From positions 22,896,524 to 22,960,523 of the forward strand of contig NC_089319.1 in NCBI RefSeq assembly GCF_036669915.1: a stretch of 64,000 bases of DNA, given 5' to 3'. The stretch comes from Pocillopora verrucosa. Its lineage: Eukaryota > Cnidaria > Anthozoa > Scleractinia > Pocilloporidae. A program made the translations under genes and the position numbers. This document shows, piece after piece, positions 9,389-21,992 of this stretch. Numbering within the stretch: position 1 is the first letter of the stretch; each line of letters opens with the position of its first letter. The notes under the pieces are model-generated. The model made no database searches. It saw only the letters and a list, made by a program, of their open reading frames with translations, and had not been told where the DNA came from.

Positions 9389-9659
9389 AAAGAAGTCGAC
9401 CACCTCAGTCTTTTAAAAATAAAAACTGCACGTTCTTTATAATCAAACGCTGCTTATCAATGTGAATTAAGTTTAACGTTTATTCATTAATAACATGTCA
9501 ATCATACCAATTAGCTACACGCGGGTAAACAAAAGATAAAATTAACAATGTAATTAAATCCTCCAGCAAAAATAACAAACAGCTAAATAAAGAATACATG
9601 GATAAAGCAAACAACGCGTAAGATGGAGAGGGGTGAAACTTCCTGTCCATGACAAACGT

Positions 9660-12610
9660 CTATGCTGTGGGATATGAAGTGAGAACCATTCCCGCATTTT
9701 CGAAATTGATGGTCTTTATCGTGAGCGGCTGACTGTCTATGTTACACGTGCAGTCACCAGGCTCTCCAAAGAAACATGCAGTATACAGAGCCATCTCAAA
9801 TGCTGGGCTGGTTCCGATATAGAAACTGCTGCCAGCTTTGTTAAATCCCTTCCACGTAAATGCCACATTGATAAGCGGGGGCTGTGATAAGATAGTGAAT
9901 GTTAGTCAGATTTGGCGTGGCTGGGGGGAGGGTTTAAGGGTATGCGGCCACCACACTCACCTTGTAAAGAGAGAGAAGAAGAGGTATTCATATGAGTACA
10001 CATGAATGATGATCAAAATTTCCTCAAGGTGCCATCGCAGTTTCACACTTAAATTTATGTGAAGAAGAATCTTTGGGAAGTAGACCTGCTAATTTTCTAT
10101 GATACTGTTTTAGAAATACTTGCCTCCTTCTTGTCAATCATAATAAAAAACTAATATCATTCTATATCACCTAGTGTCACCACTTATCATTTTGAAATCA
10201 GGATTAATTTAGGGTACTTGGAAAATCTTCTCTTTCAAGCATGTGAGGTCATTTTATATTTTTATACTTATCATATTGAAACGACTATACAATATAGTTT
10301 GCTTTTCTCCAACCAAGAATTTCCTTGTTTTTTCCCTTGTTATCCTCGATTTTAATGTTTCTGCTCGCCAGAAAATAATGTCTGAATCAAGCTTAAGGGT
10401 TACATCATGGAAACGAACCTTAGTTTACTTGAAAAAATATAAAAAATTGGAGGTGAGTAAAGTTCTGTCATCTATTCTTTATTATGAGAAAATCAGACGT
10501 TACCTTCTTGTTCAAATCAACGACATTCTTAACTGGAGGCATATAAGTCAGTCTTTGTGCTTGTTGTTCCAGATGGAATTGGTACCAGTTGTGAAGACCC
10601 TTGACAACTGTTGTTCCTTTCGCAAGACCAATCTCACCTGCCACATTTGAAAAAAAGTAAGATGGCTTAGATATCGATTCCCAGCTTCACTTTCTCCCTG
10701 TGAAAACAATATTTAACCAACGAGACTTGGTTTTACTAATCGAAACTGAGCTGATGTTTAGTATCTCTAGGAAGAAATATTATTTTGACCAAATGCCACA
10801 AGCAGTATTTGACTATGGTCTCTTACACTTTACAACAAATATTCATTGAACCTTATGAATTGACGGGTATAAGACGAACGCTGAAAAGTAACATCTTTTG
10901 AATAAATAAATGAAAAGGAGAGAGGGGAGGGTACTGAATCCATCCCGTCCTATCCCCAAGAAACTTGGCGATGGCAAACTAATACTTAAACAACAGCATG
11001 TGCACTTGATATTACAGTAGTCTTTCCTTGTTTTACCAACAAATGTGTGTTCAAATCCAGAGTAGGTCGGCACGTCTCCTCCTTTTGGGTACTTTGTGAA
11101 CCACATGGTCTTCAGTATTGGCTTGAAAGCGTCTAAGTCCTAATAAAGCACGGAAATAATTGTTGTTCAGAGACAGGTTTTTTTGTCCTGTCACGAGCGT
11201 AGGACAAGGCCAGACCACAACACCGGGAGCTACGTCCTCCACTCTGTGCGATAAGTGCGCGGGTTCTTCAACGTCCCCTGCTAACCAGCACAGAGAAAAT
11301 GCACGAGACGAGGCCCACCATTTATCGTCCTTATCCGAGTAGATTAGAATGTCTAGCCATTTGGGAATGTCATAGCAAAGGCAGCATATTCCTCTCAGTT
11401 AATTTAAGACCCTAGGTATTGGTCCGCTCTGAGGCTTAAACCAAAGACTTCCTGCATGGCAGTCCGGCCACACCACAACGCGGGCTACAACCAAGCAGGG
11501 TGTAAATTACACAGAGGTCAAGAAAATCTAATGCCATTCCGGTGCATTACCCACAATCGAATGAATTTTACCAAATTGATATAAGGAATGATTAGATAAC
11601 TTACAACAGCAGTGGTTTTTCCGCTTGCTTTTAGGTACTGAAAGGCGAAATGCATAGGCCCGCCAGGGACAGCGATAGTGTTTATAAAGTCATCTTCTTC
11701 ATTCACTTTATTCGCATCGCTCTTCTCTGGTTTGGTCTCGTCTGCAATGTAGTTGTCTAGAAGGGCTTTCCAAAGACATGAGGAAATTACTAGAGTGTAT
11801 TGTAATATCGCTTTCTAAATATGATCACAAATGTTGACTTTAAATGCCTATAGATCTGAAATAGAGCTGATTATGCTTTTGGAAACTTGGCCAAGGCCAA
11901 AAGAATAGATTACTTCGCTGAGAAATCTTGGTTGAAAATTCAATCATGTCTTAAGAAAAAAGGTCGAAGATCTTTCGCAAGTTAGATAAAACGGAACTTC
12001 CTAACTTGGCTTGTCCAAGAACAAGGCTTCTGCTGTTTAAGACCAAGAGTAGTGATCTGCAGATTGGAGAGGGTCTCAAGCTACAAGAACGAATGTGTCG
12101 GACCAGAGACATCGTTCCCTATTTTAAATTTAAATTTCGGATTTTTTAGATCTCTCCAACTGTTCTTGGAGGTCCTAAAGGACCCAGAAATAACTATAAT
12201 CCTCTATTGTGAATTTTCATGCAGCTTCGATTTGTTCTCCACATGAAAATTTAAAGAGCTTGCAGAGAACGCAATCTATCATTTCCCCCTGGGACACCAA
12301 AAACCTCCTGTCTAAAAGTAGTTTGGAAAGGATTACCACGGAAAAAAAAACTTTGTAAAAGACTAAGGCTGTAATATTAACCCTCTCTCAATGAGATACA
12401 CCCTTGCACAGACTGTTATCAACCTCACCTTTGAACTTTGTGTATACAGGTTGACTTAGCTTGGTGATACCCGGTGGCGTAAGACTAAACAATTGCGTGG
12501 CAGTGGCTGAAGTGTCTACTGCCAGATCCGTCCCAACAACCATGTTATTGCCGGCCGCTGCCCACATATCTTGGCAAACTCCACCCAAATCACGACGAAC
12601 TCTTACTCCA
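9660..12610 (-). CDS. EndoU-family (XendoU / poly(U)-specific) endoribonuclease, 5' exon not found
   Basis: Five exons on the minus strand: about 12429-12610, 11605-11765, 11037-11139, 10504-10637 and 9660-9881 (stop 9660), all with GT/AG ends and matching phases (1, 0, 1, 0). Exon 1 encodes DLGGVCQDMWAAAGNNM. Exon 2 encodes LLDNYIADETKPEK and GGPMHFAFQYL. Exon 3 has the first catalytic histidine (SGFEHTFVG), exon 4 the second (KGLHNWYQFHLEQQ), and exon 5 the catalytic lysine region with the family hallmark (FTWKGFNKAGSSFYIGTSP) and the C-terminal strand. These are the H-H-K triad elements of EndoU enzymes, metal-dependent nucleases that cut at uridines. The upper edge of exon 1 is 12599 or 12610. 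A signal-peptide exon is expected further upstream but I could not place it. Confidence 0.88.
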
Positions 12611-13065
12611 CTTCGATGAGGAACATTAAACAGACAAACAAACAAAACAGGAAAAAAACAACAAAGACGTTCATTACATAATACTGCAAATTGCAGGGTA
12701 TACTGAAGTATCTTCAAAACTTTGGTCAAAGTAAACTCAAAATTTTATCAGGAGTTTCCCTGTAATTTAAAATTGAAAGGAATGCTTCGATGGACATACA
12801 TCCTCTTAAGGTCTAAGACAAAGTAAAAGTATGTAGTGTATAAGTATATCATTACATAAATTATCTTAACGGACGAGTTTCACTTTAATCAGAGTTTTTT
12901 AAAAAAATGTATCTCCCCTCTCTTACAAAGATACAAGTCGTTGCCGTGTAATGGCAATGAAAAAACTTATTTGGCCAGGAGGCAAAGCAGATACAAATTT
13001 CTCTTCTGATGCTTTCTTTGTCAACATCTTACTTTTCAGGTTTGATCAGCAAAGTTACTGACTGA

Positions 13066-13664
13066 TGTGAAAACAGGGTTTTGCCTTCACAAATGAACGG
13101 ACGGACGGGGACAACTCTTAAAAACTCTTCTGGGTAAAGGCTTTCCTTGGGGGCACTCGCTGGCTGCGGGAAGGTAACCGGAATCTATTACGGCTGCTGA
13201 CTATCCTTGAGAGAATGACTAATAACAACAGGGTTGGCTCCAACGTAGATCTATTCTGCAAGCTCTACTACAATTTTGACCAGAACGGACCTGGCCAGGG
13301 CTGGTTCAACCCCGTTCTTCTTTCTCTTCTCTTCTCCTCTCTTCTCTTTTAAACTTTACAAAACAGTCCTATTTAAGCCTAACGTACATGGATAACGTAA
13401 TGCCATGAATAATCTAAAGAATCATGTAATCTACTACACTATTGGCTAAGTAGGAATTTCGCCTTTTACAACATTAATTACTTTCAAAGAGTTCCGGTGG
13501 ATAACAGTTACACAAAAGGACATGACAGGTGGCTGTTACAGTTTAACACTAATAACAACTGTTTACGGGTGACTGAAGGAGAACTGGTAGCGTTTACGCT
13601 TTGCTGAACTAAGCTTTCTACGTTGAATATTGATAACTCGATAACTAAAAATCCTATCGTTACA
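13066..13664 (+). mobile_element. Solo-LTR-like repeat, copy 1
   Basis: A 599-bp unit beginning TGTGAAAACAGGG and ending ATCGTTACA, flanked by CTGA at 13062-13065 and 13665-13668. A second copy occupies 20359-21028. TG...CA ends, a 4-base target duplication, a TATTTAAG promoter-like box near 13371 and the absence of internal coding fit a solo long terminal repeat of a Gypsy- or BEL-type element. A 5-base duplication reading (ACTGA, element ending TTAC) is also possible because the preceding base is A in both copies. Confidence 0.75.
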
Positions 13665-14423
13665 CTGATCCGAATTATCCCAGGCCTGTTGTTAACAATC
13701 TCGTATTTAAATAAGATGCAAAATAAGACTCTGTTAAAAAACAGATGGATCGGCCATTGGGTCTCTGATAATTTACCATATATTTTCGTTCGTGTCTTTG
13801 TTCCGGAACACACATACCCATGCAGCAACAATCCTTGGCGTCTTTGTTATTCGTATACCTACAATAGTATTTTGGAGAGCGGGCGACAGCTAAATGTGGC
13901 CTACTCATTCACCTAAAGTTTACCAATTTATAAACCGATTACGTGATTTTTTATCTGGGGGGTTAAGAGATTTTCACTAGCACCTGCAAAAGTTCATCAA
14001 TTTTTCCTTTTTAAGTCTTGAGTAGCACTGGTGGCAAATATCTACAAGTTTTGCCACATTTTTTTTTTTTTGATGAAAGAGGCCCTTCCCGCTTCGAAGA
14101 AATTCATCACAAAATCTTTTGGTTTTTAACCTTTTCAAAACAGCTCGGTAACGTTTGTACTAGACTAGTACTGGATTAGAATAAAGAACACAGTGAAAAG
14201 TTTTAACACGTTTTGATTCTTTAAAAAAATTCCAAACCAAAACGACCTCAGAACACATTAAATCAAAACATTAGAATTAAACGAAGATCAGTCTTCCTGA
14301 GGACATGACTTTTTGCTTACTAAAAAATAGTCAGCAGCTTATTTTTGATAAATTTCAAACCTCCTCCGATGCTTGACAGATACAATTAACATATGATATA
14401 TATATGTTATTTGCCGGCTGGGA

Positions 14424-14511
14424 GGTCCGTATGGTGAAAAACTGTGACCGAGGTCTTGAAAATACTTTCAGCATTTTCAAGACCTCGGTCACAGTTTTCA
14501 CCATACGGACC
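14424..14511. repeat. Long near-perfect hairpin, about 40-bp arms
   Basis: Left arm 14424-14463 and right arm 14473-14511 are reverse complements apart from one extra A, around a 9-base loop. Landmarks are GGTCCGTATGGTG and ACTGTGACCGAGGTCTTG. Such a structure would form dsRNA if transcribed. It resembles a miniature foldback transposon more than a gene. Confidence 0.75.
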
Positions 14512-15198
14512 GACCAAATTCTGACGAAATTCGTGACGAAATTCTTTCCGAAAGAACCTGAATGACTTATGGCCGTAAATACGGCAAGATCTTCCATAAA
14601 CTGAACAATTTTTGCGTGAGTAAATGGTAGTTAAAATAGAGGTGACGCAAATTTAAGAGAGATGCCTCAGCGAAATATTTTCATTTCCGTAACGATAAAG
14701 GTGATTTAAAAGGCTTCCAAACAAACTTTGAAACATTATTTTTACAAATATCTGTCACAATCTGACACCTGTCAATTAGAGAGCGTGCAAGAAAAAAAAA
14801 ATCGTAGGAAAATTTGAAAACCAACAGAACTAGTTTGGCAAGGACTGTCACGACAATGTTTTCTTAAAAATCAGTTAATGATCTAACGGAAAGTATTATT
14901 TACTCTCATCGACCATTCATTCATGTACGAAGATTTACCTCTGTTCATTAAGTAAACGGCGAGGAAAGTAATTGTGAGTAAATTCAATTTTTTATTTTGA
15001 AGTTGTGGGAGTTTGCTCGTTTATTTGCTGTAATGGCGCGTTTAACTCTGATCTTTCCTTCAAAAAAACTAAATTCGAACGGCACACTCCAACGAGACAC
15101 AAGGGAATTTAATGCAGCCTTTTCTCAATTCCTTCAATTTCTGTTGTGCAATTTAAGGTACAAATGTCCAAATTGAACGGAATTGGAAAGACTCACCA

Positions 15199-15470
15199 GG
15201 AGCGTATATTTGTTGTAGAACTTAAATTAAAACTTCGCTCGCTTTTTTTTTTTAACTATGAACAAATTGCTCGAGAAAATTCAGATATTAAATGAATGAA
15301 AGTTCCATCGTTCAGTTTAACTGTAACCAAATACCTCACTTTCAACTTTCTGGGTACTTTTTGTGAACGATTAAAATTAATTGCAGACGGTTTTTAGGCC
15401 GCTTGTCAACCAACGTAATGACACTATTGTTTAAACAAATTCATTCTGAAACCAATATTTTTCTGTCAAC
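15199..15470. repeat. Dispersed repeat, copy B (partner at 1322-1580)
   Basis: Same orientation as copy A; differs by substitutions and by a T-tract expansion near 15242. No coding content. Confidence 0.8.
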
Positions 15471-17488
15471 CAAAGTGATTTGATAGAGAGAAAAGGGAGG
15501 ATTCATAAGTTATTTATCGGTTTGAGGTAGAGACCGACGTGTTTGCTTAAAAATACTGCCCAGCCGGAGAACGAGGTATATTTATGAAAAATGACAACGA
15601 AAGTTGGGATGTTCTCGGTGACTCACGAAAGCGCTACCGTGGCCCGTGGGCAGAGATAGGAAAATACTGACCGGGTAAAGAACCAATCAGATTGCAAGAT
15701 TCGTTACCGTGCCCTCTAAAAAAACAATAAATATGGTTACCATCAGCTTAAGGCAAATAGACATGACTTTTTATCTTGTTACACTACGTTTGTGTCTTTG
15801 TACGTTGGAGAAACCCTAAGTCGCTGAGTTAACTCTGTATCATGTGATTCGGATGTTTTGGTAACAAGAAAGTGCTGAGAGAGATGAGTACAAGATAATA
15901 GCCTAAAATATAGACTGTTTTACAACAAACATAAGGAAATTTGTTACATACCGTGCTTGTATTGATGAAATATAAAACAACAACCAAATGGTTCGTGTTT
16001 TCACGGACATTTTCATCGAGACTCTTGCTGTCATCTAGTCGTCCTTTGTCAGCAGTGTGAACTTTAATTTATGGCACGGTTTAGCCACCGGCACGAAATC
16101 ATCTGATTCTTAGGTAATCGATTTGCATGCCTTTTTCTGATTGGCTGAAAGGATTACAACATCTATAAAACATTTGCAATCGAAACAAAGATTTAACAGC
16201 ATAAACTGGTTAGCCAGGTGCTAAAAGTACCTTTCACTGAATTATTACCGTGTTACCTCTACACTCGGTTAAATTACAAGTCCTTCCCTTACAGGTAAGG
16301 AAAGAACAGAATTCTTGATTAAGCAGGTTGAATATTATCAAACCTGCAAAATTCAACCCTCCGTCTCATGCTAATATTAAACGTTGTCAATATAAACTGT
16401 TAACTCTGTTTCTAGTTACGTTGGCCTTAGCAGGAAGTTGAAAGAAAATCCAGATGCACAAGACAGAAATTTTGAACATTTATAATTTATAGCTTGAATT
16501 TCATGGGCCATGAGTTATATCCTGTGGGATATAACTAATTAAACACATTAGGCAAGCAATGACATTATCGCCTGTAACCAAAGTCATGTCACCGATTTGT
16601 TTGTCACCTATATTGAGAAGGCGTTGAACCCTTTTGGAGTAGGTACATACGTTCCCGAACTTTCAACAGTGTTATTTCACTGTAAATACAACCTGACACG
16701 TAAACGTTCAATGTTCAACAGAAGTACCTAAGTGATGTCGCCGCTTAGTGAGTCATTAACAAGATTTTTGAAAAATACGTTTGGAACACAAATGGTGCAA
16801 CATCCATTTTATCAGTATAGATAGATGTGCAACAGTTAGAAGAGTTATTTACATAGAAGACTTGGAATATATCTGCCCAAGACACTTGATTACTCCTGCC
16901 ATAACAAAACTAGAACTGAACAAACTTTCCCAGCGGAGTAAAAAAATTGTTATATTGAGTTCAAAATAACCTTCCCCTTGTAATTCCCTAATGTTCGCAG
17001 CCAATAACATGGTAAAAAATTAACACTGTGAACGCTCCCTCCAACGCGCCGAGGAAGAGGTGGGTTATGGGAAGAGGCTGGACCGGAAGTGAAACGAAAG
17101 CTTTGGCGAATGCACTGAAATTACATGGGAATTCGGGGCGTTTGTTATTGATCAGTGGTTACTAGTGAGAAAAGTATTTTGTTGTGCCTACTATCAACGG
17201 GGTTGTTCTCATCCATGTAATGTTCCATACTTCTGAAACGTAGCATATATTTTAAAATGACGGGAAAAATTACTGATGTATGTCTTTTCAGAGCATACAA
17301 TTGTTTTTAACTTATACCCCGTTCACACCAAAGCTTAAACATGTTTAAATCTTGTTTTACTAAACTGGTTTTATTAAACTACCTGTTCACACCGCGGGTG
17401 CGTGTAGCCAAACATGTTTAAAACCGTGTTTAATAAAACTACCTAAATGAGGTTGTTTAACTTTCGTGTTTAACTAAACACATTAAAG

Positions 17489-18461
17489 ATGGCGGTTGCC
17501 AAAAAAACCCGCGGAAGGAATTAGGAAAACCAGGAAACGTTATTGTTACTACAGAAGTGGGGGGACGAAAATATACAAATGAAGTTAATATCTTGTACCA
17601 GAAAGAGGCCTATATGGCAAGAAATAAGTGATTTTATTCGAGCGGCAGGCTACGAAGACCGTGATGAAGATGCCTGCAAAACAAGAGTACACACATTAGT
17701 AAGTGCGTATCGCTCCTACAAAGACGAATGTGATAAGACCGGAAACGGGACTCCAAAGAGGAAGCCGGCGTTTTTCGACGAAGTCGATGAATTTCTCTCA
17801 AAAAAACCATGTACCAAACCGAAGGTTGTGGTAAATTCTTCAAAAATTATCATTGAGGCGGACAACGAAGAAGAAGACAATGAAAAAATTAAGAACGATG
17901 AACCAAACGAAGAGTTGCCTTCCTTCAGGGGCGGCACCAGCGTCGGCAGCAGCAACAAAACAGCCGGCAAATTTCCTCAACCAAACAAGGGTGAATGTTT
18001 GACAGGTGAGCTTTGAAAGCTTTCGCTGATTGGAGGGTCAAACAATAAGCCAAGAAAATATTTCAATATCGGCGCCTACGTTGTCTGTAATCTCTAACAA
18101 AATTTCTTGATAATTTTACTTCCAAGATGAGTGGAGTTGAACAAAAATATTGAGATAAGTATTGGCTCAAACTTTAACTTCTGCCTTTAAAGATTTCTTG
18201 TATTCCTTCACAGAAAGAACAACAGATGCTGGCAAGCCATTTTTCAAACCCGCTACGAAGAAGCGGAAGGTGTCAACGACGGATGCCTTAACACAAATTG
18301 ACAAGGCGTTCGAGGCATTTGTTTCCTATCAACAAGCTGCTGATAGGAGTTTTCTTGCCGCAAAGGAGGCTTGTGAAAGACGAGAAGAAGAAAGGGAGGA
18401 GAGAAGAAGGAAGGAAGACCAGGATTTTCTGCTGAAATTGGCGCAGGTACTTCGAAAATAA
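17489..18461 (+). pseudogene. Myb/SANT-like (trihelix) protein of the Harbinger element
   Basis: Two exons, 17489-18012 and about 18211-18461. The ATG at 17489 is in frame but meets TAG at 17522-17524; beyond it the frame runs LLLQKWGDENIQMKL, RPIWQEISDFIRAAGY and CKTRVHTLVSAYRSYKDECD, the three-helix Myb/SANT pattern of Harbinger accessory proteins. An acidic linker follows. The first exon ends at a GACAG/GTGAGC donor. The second exon contains the nuclear signal KKRKV and a Glu/Arg-rich coiled coil (RREEEREERRRKEDQDF). In active elements this protein carries the transposase into the nucleus and helps bind the ends. The early TAG means this copy is probably dead. Confidence 0.75.
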
Positions 18462-18800
18462 AAAGTACGTGTCTTCAACAATTTAATTTGCGATCGTACC
18501 TGCGACAGTTTCAGTTGGTTTAGTTTTCGGCTTTATTTATGCTGTAAGTTGAACGATGTTTCACGAAATCTAATGGCCGATTCCCAGTCGTTGGAGAAGG
18601 TGCAAGAAAAAAAAGAAAACTATATTGAACTTACCGATTAGATCATTGATGTTGACATGCTCTGGTTAACTTTTCTTTACTTGAACTAATTGTCTTCTAT
18701 AGTTGTCTTCAATTGAATATGCTTTTTTTTTTTCTTTGAGAAAATAAAAATCGTTTTTTTCCTTTAAGTGTTATTTTCAATTTTCCGGCAGAGCCTAGTT

Positions 18801-19022
18801 GTTCAGAGGCCGATTAACACTAACCCAGGGTTAAATTTTGATTCAGCTTCTTCATTTCTTTATTCAGGAGTCTTTTTTGGGATAATTTTCCCTATTCCTT
18901 TTAGACCATCTAATCATCAAATTGTAGACAAAAAAAAAAAAGAAAATGGATTCCTTTTTAAATTTTCATATTTGAAATCAAATTTCACACTAACCCTGGG
19001 TTAAGTTAAGCCACCTTTGAAC
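18801..19022. repeat. Small foldback (MITE-like) repeat inside the Harbinger element
   Basis: Imperfect inverted repeats of about 45 bases surround a 130-base centre. Landmarks are TTAACACTAACCCAGGGTTA on the left and CACTAACCCTGGGTTAA on the right. No frame. It lies in the spacer between the Myb and transposase genes. Confidence 0.6.
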
Positions 19023-20067
19023 GGCCTGGCCCAGAGTATTTAAAAAATGCTCCAGAAAATTAATGAAATAAATGAATATTTTTGTGCACAGTGGTTAGGA
19101 TCTTTTGGAAAAATTGATTTAATATTTGAAATAAAGTTTTGATCCACCTTTAAAATGATGAAATTTGTTTCTGAGGTTCCATCAGTTGTTCAGAGAGAGG
19201 GGGTCATATGAATGATGTATTTTTAAGTTTCCTTGATAAATTTACAACAGAGAGCTCTGTGTGTTTGTTTGCTTAATTACTCTTTCTTGTAAGGGACTAA
19301 CCAAAAAATTGTGGTGTATAATTACACAGTCACTTGCAATGGAACAAGAGCAAAAAGTTAGTGAATTAAATTAGTTTTGCTGACATTAATGCCAGCTGAG
19401 GCCATGTCACTGAGTGAGTAGATCTCCTTGCTATTCGAACTGAACACTTCGATCGAAAAGCTGAGATTGTCCCCCTCCTTCTTTATGCCTACATCTAATA
19501 CTCAGAGAGGAAGATGCAAGTCTTGCACTCAAATTAGTATTTTATGTGAACATGTAGTATGCATGGCTAAATTGGCATATGTCACACCATGGGTTTCAAA
19601 CTACTCCCTAATTTTTTAGCATAATTTCAGTGCTAATATGTTTATTTCACATGTGAAATGGCAAACTTGCAATGACTGCATCTTTAATTGTTCTCAGATG
19701 GTGTCCAGGTTTTGAAATGTTCAAAAAAAATGTGGGGGTTTCAAAGAATACCACAGACAATCAAAGTTTGCCATCAGTAATTTTAATTTACACAATTGAC
19801 AATTTACTTTTCAAATCTCATTTATACAACTGTAATTACAAATGGAACACTGCTTGACCCTCTTAGAGGAGTGTCCTTCAAAAGACCTTGACTCTCCCAT
19901 TATTTATGAAACTATTTGCACTGTATACAATAAAGCTTAAAGGGAGAAATTATTCATATAAACGACTTTTTTGAGCTAGAGATGCAAACTCTTTGATGGA
20001 TTATTTGCCTGTGAGAGATGCTTATGTTGAACACTCATGTTCAAGTGATGCATGTGACAATGAATAT

Positions 20068-21992
20068 TTATATTAAGACTCTTTTAATTGCATCTCTTAT
20101 TGCAACAGCATTTGTGCTCTGCCTTTGGTTTGGATCACCTGGAAAAACTCCAGCATGAATGTGAATATCATTGAGCCATTGGTCATCAAAAGACTAGTTT
20201 CGCATCTCACAATAATTATGTAAAACACAACACGCTGCGATGACATTGCAGGCATTTTCAACTTTTAAGTCCAGTCTCTTCCCAATGCTTCTGAACCTTC
20301 CCTTCAATCGACCAAAGGCATTTTCAACAACTACTCTAGTCGTGCTGTGTTTTATGTTTGTGAAAACAGGGTTTTGCCTTCACAAATGAACGGACGGACG
20401 GGGACAACTCTTAAAAACTCTTTCTGGGTAAAGGCTTTCCTTGGGGGCACTCGCTGGCTGCGGGAAGGTAACCGGAATCTATTACGGCTGCTGACTATCC
20501 TTGAGAGAATGACTAACAACAACAGGGTTGGCTCCAACGTAGATTTATTCTGCAAGCTCTACTACAATTTTGACCAGAACGGACCTGGCCAGGGCTGGTT
20601 CGACCCTGCTCTTCTTTCTCTTCTCTTCTCCTCTCTTCTCCTCTCTTCTCTCTCCTCTTTTCTCCTCTCTTCTCCTCCTTCTCTTCCCTTAAGCTTTACA
20701 GAACAGTCCTATTTAAGCCTAACGTACATGGATAACGTAATGCCATGAATAATCTAAAGGAATCATGTAATCTACTATACTATTGGCTAAGCAGGAATTT
20801 CGCCTTTTACAACACTAATTACTTTTAAAGAGTTCCGGTGGATAACAGTTACACAAAAGGACATGACAGGTGGCTGTTACAGTTCAACACTAATAACAAC
20901 TGTTTACGGGTGACTGAAGGAGAACTGGTAGTGTTTACGCTTTGCTGAACTAAGCTTTCTACGTTGAATACTGTATTTTTTAAGCGCAAGCATGAAAGAA
21001 CTCGATAACTAAAAATCCTATCGTTACATGTTGAAACTGCGTTCCTCCGGGGTCAGATTTCCACAATCAATATATGGTTTCATCAGCCAATTGCTGAGAG
21101 CATAAGCTGAGTCACCTAATATCAGGGGAGGAACTTGTACACCAGATATCATCACCGACATGTCGAGCGGAAGAAAAGCTCTGGCACAACACAAGGCAAA
21201 CAATGAAGAGTTCTTGAAGACACGTGCGTCGTGTACTTTACCCGGCCATCCAACACATATATCAAGAAATAGATAATTACAATCTACTAGCCCCTGAAGG
21301 ATTTATGAGTGGAATCCCTTCCTGCTAACATAATCATCTGGACTTTGCCGAGGTCCAATGACTGGGACATGGCAACCATCGACTGCTGCAACCACCTGGG
21401 GAAAACCCGCGCGACTTTTAAAACCTTCAATTTTTTCTTGGACTTCATGTTGATTTTGGGGAACGTTTATATAATTGGGAAGAAGAACGTTCACTATCAC
21501 CTCGCATACCTGTCGCACAATACCACAAACAGTGGATTTTCCGACACCAAATAGATTTCCGATCGTTCGAAAGTGAGCCGTGTCCGCAAGCCAATATAAT
21601 GTTATGGCAACTCGATGACGCACTGTAATGGCTTTCCTGTAATTGGTGTCCCTTTTAGAGATATGTGGCGAAAGTTCTCGGCAAAGGCGATTAAATGCTT
21701 CTTTAGACATGCGAAAATTCTCATTCCAGTCCTTTTCTTCCCAATCTTGGCAAGTCTCTTCCCAAAATATCTGCGACCGGGGTTTTAGCCAAATACGGCG
21801 AACAGGAAGATGTTGGAGAAGAAATCGAAGCAAAAAACGGAAAAACAATGATGAAACGAGACGTCTCCGACGGACATAGCGATTAAACCGTCTCTCTGCG
21901 TTTCTCTGTCGGTTTTGTGTAATTCTGAGGTTTTCCCTCAGCCGTGACTGCGTCAACAACAGCAGGATATTGTGATTTAAACTGACCGCCAT
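20068..21992 (-). pseudogene. HARBI1-type (PIF/Harbinger) DDE transposase, broken
   Basis: Read on the minus strand from ATG 21992 (MAVSLNHNILLLLTQSRLRE). It contains a helix-turn-helix-like part (FRTIGNLFGVGKSTVCGIV), the first catalytic Asp in VVAAVDGCHVPVIGP and DDYVSRKGFHS, a second catalytic region (GWPGKVHDARVFKNS), LILGDSAYALSNWLM, and the C-terminal VVENAFGRLKGRFRS and ACCVLHNYCEMRN. It ends at TAA 20068-20070. Breaks are TAA at 21303-21305, TAG at 20194-20196, and a 670-base solo-LTR-like insertion at 20359-21028. The frame is restored if the insertion and one copy of its target duplication are ignored. Confidence 0.9.
20359..21028 (+). mobile_element. Solo-LTR-like repeat, copy 2, inside the Harbinger transposase
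   Basis: Begins TGTGAAAACAGGG, ends CGTTACA, flanked by TGTT (20355-20358 and 21029-21032). It is close to copy 1 at 13066-13664 but longer because of an expanded CTCTTCTC tract (about 20613-20690) and a short extra segment near 20974-20997. It inserted after the Harbinger element was in place. Confidence 0.8.

Larger units (their letters stand above)
13669..17311. other. Intergenic region without recognised genes
   Basis: Contains the long hairpin at 14424-14511 and repeat copy B at 15199-15470. Frames are short and composition is AT-rich. Nothing coding is supported. It may hold the promoter and missing first exon of the EndoU gene only if that intron is large. Confidence 0.4.

Noticed and set aside
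20352..20748. Two open frames covering the solo-LTR-like unit
   Set aside because: They lie in a repeated non-coding unit, differ between its two copies and include the CT-rich tract.
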